DNA of 14,235 nt, taken from contig DATLGM010000024.1 in the NCBI GenBank assembly GCA_035540515.1, positions 1 to 14,235 of the forward strand. Reading direction: 5' to 3'. The translations under genes and the position numbers were made by a program. The notes under the pieces were generated by a model, which saw nothing but the letters and a program-made list of their open reading frames with translations, ran no database searches and was not told the DNA's origin. Origin of the DNA: WHTG01 sp035540515. Lineage in GTDB: Bacteria; Actinomycetota; Nitriliruptoria; Euzebyales; Egibacteraceae. Below are positions 5,271 to 11,343 of the stretch, one piece after another (positions within the stretch are counted from its first letter, which is position 1; the number at the start of each line of letters is the position of its first letter).

Positions 5271-7049
5271 ATGTGTGGCTTCAGCGGGGAAGTCCGGACC
5301 GACGGTGGTGCCGCCGACATCGCCGCGGTCGACACGATGGCCGCCACCATGGCGCGACGAGGTCCAGATGCGGCGGGGTCGTGGTCGCAGGGCCGGGTCG
5401 CGCTGGGACACCGGCGACTGAAGATCATCGACCTGTCCGACCGCGCCGCCCAGCCGATGGTGGACCCCCACCTCGGACTGACGGTCGCGTTCAACGGGAT
5501 GATCTACAACTACCCGCAGCTGCGTGCCGACCTGGAGCACCGCGGCTACCAGTTCTTCTCCACGGGTGACACCGAGGTGATCCTCAAGGCGTATCACGCC
5601 TGGGGCGACCGGTTCGTGGACCGCCTGGTCGGCATGTTCGCGTTCTGCATCACCGAGCGCGACTCCGGACGGGTGCTGCTGGGACGTGACCGCCTGGGCA
5701 TCAAGCCGCTGTACCTCAGCCGCGCCACCGGCCGGTTGCGCTTCGCCTCGACGCTGCCGGCACTGCTGGCCGCCGGCGACGTCGACACCAGCATCGACCC
5801 CGTCGCGCTGCAGCACTACCTGACGTTCCATTCCGTGGTGCCCGCGCCCCGCACGATCCTCAACGGGATCCGCAAGCTGCCGCCGGCGACCCTGCTCGCG
5901 ATCGAGCCTGATGGCCGGGAGCACACCACCACGTACTGGTCGCCGACGTTCGAACGCAACCCTGACCACGCCGGCATGTCGGCGGAGGACTGGCGCGACG
6001 CTGTGCTCGAGTCGCTGCGGGTGGCGGTCCGTCGCCGGCTGGTCTCCGACGTCCCGGTCGGGGTCCTGCTGTCAGGCGGGCTGGACTCCAGTCTCATCGT
6101 CGGGCTGCTGGCCGAAGAGGGTCAGCACGGCCTTGCGACCTTCTCGATCGGCTTCGAGTCGGTGCGCGGCGAGGCGGGGGACGAGTTCGCGTACTCCGAC
6201 GTCATCGCCCGCCACTTCGGCACCCAGCACCACCAGATCCCGATCGCCACGCAGCGGATGCTGCCGGCGCTCGGCGATGCGGTCGCCGCGATGGCCGAAC
6301 CGATGGTCAGCCACGACGCCGTGGCGTTCTACCTGCTCTCAGAAGAGGTGGCCCGCAGCATCAAGGTGGTGCAGTCGGGCCAGGGCGCCGACGAGGTCTT
6401 CGCCGGCTACCACTGGTACCCACCGATGCTCGACGACCGCGGCGACGGCGTGGACACGTACGCCCAGGTGTTCTTCGACCGCACCTACGACGAGCTCGCC
6501 CAGGTGGTCGCCCCGGAGTACGTGCCCGACGCGGACTACAGCCGGGCGTTCGTCCAGACCCACTTCAACGCGCCCGGCGCCAGCACCGCCGTCGACCGAG
6601 CGCTGCGGCTCGACACCACGGTCATGCTCGTCGACGACCCGGTCAAGCGCGTGGACAACATGACCATGGCCTGGGGCCTGGAGGCTCGGGTGCCGTTCCT
6701 CGACCACGAGCTGGTCGAGCTCGCGGCGCAGTGCCCTGCGGAGCTGAAGGTGGCGCAAGGCGGCAAGGGCGTGCTGAAGGAGGCGGCCCGACGCGTCATC
6801 CCGGCCGACGTGATCGACCGGCCAAAGGGGTACTTCCCGGTGCCGGCGCTGAAGTACCTCGAGGGCCCGTACCTGGAGATGGTGCGCGAGGCGTTGTACT
6901 CGCCGGCCGCCAAGGAGCGCGGCCTGTTCCAGCAGGCCTACGTCGAGCAGCTCCTGGCGGCGCCCAACGATTCACTGACCCCCCTGCGGGGCAACAAGCT
7001 GTGGCAGCTCGGGTTGCTGGAGCTGTGGTTGCAGACCCACCTCCGCTGA
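5271..7049 (+). CDS. asnO: NAGGN amidotransferase (asparagine synthase-like, glutamine-hydrolysing)
   Basis: This 592-residue two-domain enzyme is built like class B asparagine synthase. The N-terminal Ntn glutaminase has the nucleophile Cys2 (MCGFSGEV), RRGPDAAG (29-36) and FNGMIYNY (74-81). The C-terminal synthase domain has the PP-loop SGGLDSS (268-274), GQGADEVFAGY (370-380) and GLEARVPFLD (469-478). The need for Cys at position 2 fixes the start at ATG 5271, although no good Shine-Dalgarno is visible. The order asnO, ngg, M42 peptidase is the known NAGGN trio. That context assigns it to amidation of the C-terminal carboxylate of N-acetylglutaminylglutamine using ammonia from glutamine, not to asparagine synthesis. 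The glutamine-binding Glu of AsnB (FNGEIYN) is Met77 here, while Asp100 is kept. It is the first gene of a four-gene run. Confidence 0.88.
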   Translation: MCGFSGEVRTDGGAADIAAVDTMAATMARRGPDAAGSWSQGRVALGHRRLKIIDLSDRAAQPMVDPHLGLTVAFNGMIYNYPQLRADLEHRGYQFFSTGDTEVILKAYHAWGDRFVDRLVGMFAFCITERDSGRVLLGRDRLGIKPLYLSRATGRLRFASTLPALLAAGDVDTSIDPVALQHYLTFHSVVPAPRTILNGIRKLPPATLLAIEPDGREHTTTYWSPTFERNPDHAGMSAEDWRDAVLESLRVAVRRRLVSDVPVGVLLSGGLDSSLIVGLLAEEGQHGLATFSIGFESVRGEAGDEFAYSDVIARHFGTQHHQIPIATQRMLPALGDAVAAMAEPMVSHDAVAFYLLSEEVARSIKVVQSGQGADEVFAGYHWYPPMLDDRGDGVDTYAQVFFDRTYDELAQVVAPEYVPDADYSRAFVQTHFNAPGASTAVDRALRLDTTVMLVDDPVKRVDNMTMAWGLEARVPFLDHELVELAAQCPAELKVAQGGKGVLKEAARRVIPADVIDRPKGYFPVPALKYLEGPYLEMVREALYSPAAKERGLFQQAYVEQLLAAPNDSLTPLRGNKLWQLGLLELWLQTHLR

Positions 7050-7059
7050 AGGCGACCAC

Positions 7060-8802
7060 GTGAACCAACGGCGATACGACCCCCGGGTCCCGACCCGGGC
7101 GGCGCTGAGCACACGCAGCTGGGTCCAGCCGGGTGAGCGGCGGACCGGCGACATGGAGCGCAACGTCGCGCTGGACTGCGGTTGGGGGCGGCTGATCTTC
7201 GGGCAGACCTTCGACGACGTCGACGACCTGCTCGAGGTGTTGCGCAGCGAGGAGTCCGGGCGGCGCGACATCGCCATGTACCTGCGTGACCCCCACATCG
7301 TTGTTGCGCTCGAGCCCTCTGAGCTGTTCATCGACCCGTCGTTGACCTACCGGCTCTGGCTCCACCAGTACCGCCCGGCGCGCCAGCCCGTCCGCGGTGT
7401 CGTCGTGCGCAAGATGCGCACCCAGGCCGACGCCGAGGAGATCAATCGCGTCTACGCCGCCAACGGCATGGTCCGCGCCAACCCTGAGCGTATGTGGGCC
7501 AACCAGCTGACCCAGCACTTCACCTACCTGGTCGCCGAGGACGCCGACACCCACGAGGTCATCGGAACCGTCACCGGCGTGGACCACCCCAAGGCGTTCA
7601 ACGACCCCGAGTCGGGCTGCAGCCTGTGGTGCCTGGCCGTGGATCCGCAGACGCGGCGGCCGGGCGTCGGGGAGGCGCTGACCAGGACGCTGGCCGAGCG
7701 GTTCATGGGCCGGGGGCGCTCCTACATGGACCTGTCGGTCCTCCACGACAACGCCGCTGCCATCGCGCTGTACGAGAAGCTCGGTTTCGTCCGTGTGCCC
7801 GTCTTCGCGGTCAAGCGCAAGAACCCGATCAACGAGCCGCTGTTCACACCGGAGGTCGACTTCGACGGCCTGAACCCCTACGCGATGATCATCGCCGAGG
7901 AGGCACGCCGGCGTGGCATCGGTGTCAGCGTCCTGGACGCCGAGGGTGGGTTCGTCGAGCTGTCCCACGGCGGCCGGCGGGTCGTGACACGCGAATCGTT
8001 GTCGGAGCTGACGACCGCCGTGGCGATGAGCCGGTGTGACGACAAGCGCGTCACGCGTCGTGTCCTGCAGCAAGCGGGGTTGCGGGTGCCGCGGGGGCGA
8101 ACGGCGACGTTCGACGAGGCCGACGAGGCGTTCATGGCCGAAGTCGGCGAGGTGGTGGTCAAGCCGGCGCGCGGGGAGCAGGGTCGGGGGATCAGCGTGG
8201 GCGTGCGCAATGCGGACGACCTGCGCCGGGCGCTTGAGCTGGCCCGCACCCACAGCGAGGAGGTGCTCGTCGAGGAGGTCGTCGACGGCGAGGACCTGCG
8301 GGTCATCGTGATCGACTACGAGGTGGTGGCCGCTGCGGTGCGCCGCCCCGCCGAGGTCGTCGGGACCGGCCGGCACACCGTGGCGGAGCTGATCGAGAAG
8401 CAAAGCCGCCGCCGGCAGGCGGCGACCGGCGGCGAGTCGCACATCCCCGTCGACGATCACACCCTCGCAACGGTGCGCGATGCGGGCTACGCCATGGACA
8501 CCGTCCTGCCTGAGGGCGAGGTGCTGCGGGTGCGCCGCACCGCCAACCTGCACACCGGTGGGACGATGCACGACGTCACCGACGACCTGCACCCCGAGCT
8601 TGCACAGGCCTGTGTCAAAGCGGCGCAGGAGCTGGCCATCCCCGTCGTGGGCCTGGACCTGCTCGTCCCGGACGTCGCCGGTCCGGACTACGTGTTCATC
8701 GAGGCCAACGAGCGCCCGGGGCTGGCCAATCACGAGCCGCAGCCGACGGCAGAGCGGTTCATCGACCTGCTGTTCCCCCACACGCGCCGCCTCGGCGCCT
8801 GA
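7060..8802 (+). CDS. ngg: N-acetylglutaminylglutamine synthetase (GNAT plus ATP-grasp fusion)
   Basis: This 580-residue fusion has three parts. Residues 1-110 form an N-terminal segment containing ALDCGWGRLIFGQTF (37-51). A GNAT acetyltransferase domain (about 112-255) has the acetyl-CoA loop RRPGVGEAL (199-207) and the ALYEKLGFVRV end (236-246). An ATP-grasp ligase (about 325-575) has VVKPARGEQGRG (366-377), VEEVVDGEDLRV (404-415) and the metal-binding EANERPG (548-554). RRTANLHTGG (492-501) recalls cyanophycin synthetases. The known enzyme acetylates one glutamine and joins it to a second with ATP, giving the substrate for AsnO. GTG 7060 has GAAGG (7048-7052) 7 nt upstream, overlapping the asnO stop, so the two are coupled. 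Domains and order are intact with no sign of truncation. Confidence 0.9.
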   Translation: MNQRRYDPRVPTRAALSTRSWVQPGERRTGDMERNVALDCGWGRLIFGQTFDDVDDLLEVLRSEESGRRDIAMYLRDPHIVVALEPSELFIDPSLTYRLWLHQYRPARQPVRGVVVRKMRTQADAEEINRVYAANGMVRANPERMWANQLTQHFTYLVAEDADTHEVIGTVTGVDHPKAFNDPESGCSLWCLAVDPQTRRPGVGEALTRTLAERFMGRGRSYMDLSVLHDNAAAIALYEKLGFVRVPVFAVKRKNPINEPLFTPEVDFDGLNPYAMIIAEEARRRGIGVSVLDAEGGFVELSHGGRRVVTRESLSELTTAVAMSRCDDKRVTRRVLQQAGLRVPRGRTATFDEADEAFMAEVGEVVVKPARGEQGRGISVGVRNADDLRRALELARTHSEEVLVEEVVDGEDLRVIVIDYEVVAAAVRRPAEVVGTGRHTVAELIEKQSRRRQAATGGESHIPVDDHTLATVRDAGYAMDTVLPEGEVLRVRRTANLHTGGTMHDVTDDLHPELAQACVKAAQELAIPVVGLDLLVPDVAGPDYVFIEANERPGLANHEPQPTAERFIDLLFPHTRRLGA

Positions 8803-8817
8803 CCCGGCGCGGCACGA

Positions 8818-8823
8818 TAGCGT
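8818..8823 (+). promoter_or_regulatory. Candidate internal -10 element (leaderless start for the peptidase gene)
   Basis: TAGCGT fits TANNNT and ends 7 nt before GTG 8831, which has no Shine-Dalgarno ahead of it. A leaderless internal promoter could therefore let the peptidase and amidase be expressed apart from asnO and ngg. No -35 hexamer is evident. Confidence 0.3.
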
Positions 8824-8830
8824 TGCCGCC

Positions 8831-9979
8831 GTGACGACCAAGCCCCTGTCCATCGATATGGACTACGTGTCCGACGTCCTCGTGCGCATGCTGAGGATCC
8901 CCAGCGTTTCGGGCCGCACCGACGACATCATGCGCATGCTCGGCGAGGAGATCGCCGGGATGGGGATGCCCACCCAGCTGACCCGTCGGGGTTCGCTGAT
9001 CGCCGACCTCGCAGGTGACCAGGACACCCCCGACCGTGCCGTGGTCGTCCACGCCGACACGATCGGCTGCATGGTCAAGGAGCTCAAGCCCAACGGGCGG
9101 CTGCGGGTCATCCCGATCGGCACGTTCAGCGCTCGGTTCGCCGAGGGGTCTCGCGTGCACATCTGGACCGACGACCCGGAGGTCTGCTACACGGGGACGA
9201 TCCTGCCGCTGCTGGCCAGCGGCCACACCTTCGGCGAAGAAGTCGACACGCAGGGCATCGGTTGGGCCCACGTCGAGGTCCGCGTCGACGAGCCGGTCTC
9301 GTCCGCCGACGAGCTGTACGACCTGGGCATCCGCATCGGCGACTTCATAACGCTTGACGCCGATCCGCAGATCACCCCCAGCGGCTTCGTCAAGTCGCGG
9401 CACCTCGACGACAAGGCGGGGGTCGCGGCGGCCCTAGGGGCGTTCAAGGCGATCATCGACGCCGAGGTGCAGCTGCCGGTCAGCGTTCACCTGCTGATCA
9501 CGATCCTGGAGGAGATCGGCCAGGGAGCCAGCCACGGGCTGCACGCGGACGTCGCGGAGCTCGTCTCGATCGACAACGCAGTCATCGCCCCGGGCCAGGC
9601 CTCCCGCGAGACCGACGTCAACGTCGCGATGTCGGACTCCACCGGGCCGTTCGACTTTCACCTGACCCGGCGCCTGCTCCTCCTTGCCTCCGACGCGGGC
9701 ATCCCCGCGCAGCGGGACGTCTACAACTTCTACCGGTCCGACGTGGCGTCGGCGATCGAGGCCGGCGCGGAGATGCGTGCAGCACTGATCGGGTTCGGTG
9801 TCGACGCCAGCCATGGGCACGAGCGCACGCACCTTGACGGGATCCGCCACGTCGCCGAGCTTCTCACCGTGTACCTGCAGACGCCGCTGACCTTCGAGTC
9901 CGACGTGACCCCCGCCGCTCCCGTGGACGAGTTCTTCTCCCAGGAGGAAGCCGAGGCCGCACGCGGTTTGCACGACTGA
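8831..9979 (+). CDS. NAGGN-associated M42-family metallopeptidase
   Basis: This 382-residue protein has the M42 (glutamyl/deblocking aminopeptidase) layout. Candidate di-metal ligands, in order, are His74 (VVHADTIG), Asp193/Asp194 (HLDDKAGV), the Glu227-Glu228 pair (ILEEIG), Asp248 (SIDNA) and His328 or His330 (ASHGHERTH). The family removes N-terminal, sometimes acylated, residues from peptides in the cytoplasm. It is the third member of the conserved trio with asnO and ngg, so trimming or degradation of the acetylated dipeptide is a reasonable but unproven role. GTG 8831 gives the normal N-terminus and lies 28 nt after the ngg stop. It lacks a ribosome binding site but has a TANNNT element 7 nt upstream. 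The last 20 or so residues are acidic and not obviously part of the catalytic core. Confidence 0.88.
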   Translation: MTTKPLSIDMDYVSDVLVRMLRIPSVSGRTDDIMRMLGEEIAGMGMPTQLTRRGSLIADLAGDQDTPDRAVVVHADTIGCMVKELKPNGRLRVIPIGTFSARFAEGSRVHIWTDDPEVCYTGTILPLLASGHTFGEEVDTQGIGWAHVEVRVDEPVSSADELYDLGIRIGDFITLDADPQITPSGFVKSRHLDDKAGVAAALGAFKAIIDAEVQLPVSVHLLITILEEIGQGASHGLHADVAELVSIDNAVIAPGQASRETDVNVAMSDSTGPFDFHLTRRLLLLASDAGIPAQRDVYNFYRSDVASAIEAGAEMRAALIGFGVDASHGHERTHLDGIRHVAELLTVYLQTPLTFESDVTPAAPVDEFFSQEEAEAARGLHD

Positions 9980-9980
9980 C

Positions 9981-11330
9981 GTGCAACGACGCTCGCTGGG
10001 CTCGTGGACCGCGACGCAGATCGCGACGTCGGTCCGCGCCGGTCACGTCACCCCGCGCGAGATGGTCGAGGCGTCGCTGCGCGCGATCGCCGCTCGCAAC
10101 GACGCCGTCGGCGCGTTCGTGGTCGTGCGTGCCGAGGCAGCGCTGCGCGAGGCCGATCAGCTCGCGCGCCGCTCGGATCTGTCAGACCTGCCCTTGGCGG
10201 GGGTTCCGATCGCGATCAAGGACAACGTCGACGTCGCGGGGGAGCCGACGAGGGTCGGCACGGTCGCCACGCCCGACCAGCCGGCGGCCGAGGACACCGA
10301 GGTCGTCCGCCGGCTGCGGTTGGCCGGGGCGATCGTCGTCGGCAAGACCAACGTGCCCGAGCTGTGCTGCTGGGGTGTGACCGACTCGGTCTTCGCGGCG
10401 ACGCGGAACCCCTGGGACCCCACCCGGACCAGTGGCGGGTCGTCGGGCGGCAGCGCGGCAGCGGTCGCCTCCGGCATGGTGCCGGTGGCGCTGGCGACCG
10501 ACGGGATGGGTTCGATTCGGATCCCGGCCGCTGCCTGTGGGCTGCTGGGCATCAAACCCGGCCTCGGCGTCGTGCCGGCGGATCCCGGCGCCAGCTGGAA
10601 CGGGATGTCCGAGCACGGACCGGTGGCCACCACGGTGGAGGACGCACGCCTGGTGCTGGCAGCCATGGCCGGGCAGGCGCTGCCGGTCACCGCAGCGAAC
10701 GGCGTGCGGATCGCGGTCTCGACCCGTCCGCCGGTGGCGGGCACCCGGGTCGCCGCGGACTGGCGCCGCCCCGCCGCCGAAGCCGCTGGGTTCCTGCAGG
10801 CCGCCGGTCACACGGTGCAGGTCGCCGACCCGCCGTACCAGCCGGCCGACGCCCTCACGCTGGCGGCGGGGTGGACGGCGGGCGTCGCCGAGGACGCGCA
10901 GGGGCTGCCGTGGCGTGGCCTGGAGCGGCGCACCCGCACGCACATCGCCGTCGGACGGGCGCTGCGCCTGGGAGCCGAGGCCCACGACCGCCGGCGCGAG
11001 GACTGGACGCAACGCCTCGCCGGGTTCTTCGCCGATCACGACGTGCTGGTGACGCCGGCGCTGGCCCAGTCACCTCCGCGGCTGGGCAACGCGCGGGACC
11101 GTCCGTGGTTGGCGAACGTGTGGCGCGATGCCAACTACGCCCCGTTCGCCGCGCGGTTCAACCTCGCCGGCGTGCCCGCCGTGGTCGTGCCCTGGGGCGT
11201 GGGAGACGACGGGTTGCCCCGCGCGGTCCAGATCGTCGCGCCCCGGGGCGGCGAGGCGCTGCTGCTCGACCTCGCCGGGCAGCTCGAGCGCGTGCACCCC
11301 TGGCAGCGGGTCGCGCCGGCGTACGCCTGA
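9981..11330 (+). CDS. Amidase-signature family hydrolase
   Basis: This 449-residue protein has the Ser-cisSer-Lys triad of the amidase signature family: Lys80 (IAIKDNVD), Ser154 in TSGGSSGGSAA (150-160) and Ser178 in GSIRIPAA (177-184). GKTNVPE (121-127) and TRNPWDPTRT (141-150) are also typical. The motif before the nucleophile reads DGMGS where DGGGS is usual. Family members hydrolyse carboxamides; the substrate cannot be read from sequence. GTG 9981 begins 1 bp after the peptidase stop and has no nearby Shine-Dalgarno (an AGGAGG at 9942-9947 is too far), so it is probably translated by coupling. An internal ATG at 10062 would remove the conserved first helix. Its place at the end of the NAGGN cassette suggests action on the amide cap or on glutamine side-chain amides of NAGGN, which is inference. 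GatA is unlikely because gatB and gatC are absent nearby. Confidence 0.88.
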   Translation: MQRRSLGSWTATQIATSVRAGHVTPREMVEASLRAIAARNDAVGAFVVVRAEAALREADQLARRSDLSDLPLAGVPIAIKDNVDVAGEPTRVGTVATPDQPAAEDTEVVRRLRLAGAIVVGKTNVPELCCWGVTDSVFAATRNPWDPTRTSGGSSGGSAAAVASGMVPVALATDGMGSIRIPAAACGLLGIKPGLGVVPADPGASWNGMSEHGPVATTVEDARLVLAAMAGQALPVTAANGVRIAVSTRPPVAGTRVAADWRRPAAEAAGFLQAAGHTVQVADPPYQPADALTLAAGWTAGVAEDAQGLPWRGLERRTRTHIAVGRALRLGAEAHDRRREDWTQRLAGFFADHDVLVTPALAQSPPRLGNARDRPWLANVWRDANYAPFAARFNLAGVPAVVVPWGVGDDGLPRAVQIVAPRGGEALLLDLAGQLERVHPWQRVAPAYA

Positions 11331-11340
11331 TCCGCCGGCG
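11314..11340. terminator. GC-rich inverted repeat between convergent genes
   Basis: CGCCGGCG occurs at 11314-11321 and again at 11333-11340. The unit is self-complementary, so the copies can pair across an 11-nt loop. It spans the amidase stop and most of the 13-bp gap to the stop of the opposing exporter gene. It may act as a shared terminator, but there is no T-run on either side. Confidence 0.3.
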
Positions 11341-11343
11341 GGC

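Noticed and set aside
4861..5421. 186-residue plus-strand frame through the csp to asnO gap
   Set aside because: It begins antisense to csp, runs out of frame into asnO and has no family resemblance. It is not evidence of a gene in the gap.
8480..8830. N-terminal extension of the M42 peptidase frame into ngg
   Set aside because: The extension is an out-of-frame reading of ngg rich in Ser, Arg and Cys. The family N-terminus begins at GTG 8831.
6796..8853. 685-residue open frame on the minus strand opposite ngg
   Set aside because: It lies opposite intact GNAT and ATP-grasp motifs and has low-complexity composition with no recognisable domain.
9981..11330. Assignment of the amidase as GatA of the tRNA-dependent amidotransferase
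   Set aside because: No gatB or gatC is adjacent, the sequence around the triad is of the general amidase type, and the context is the NAGGN cassette.
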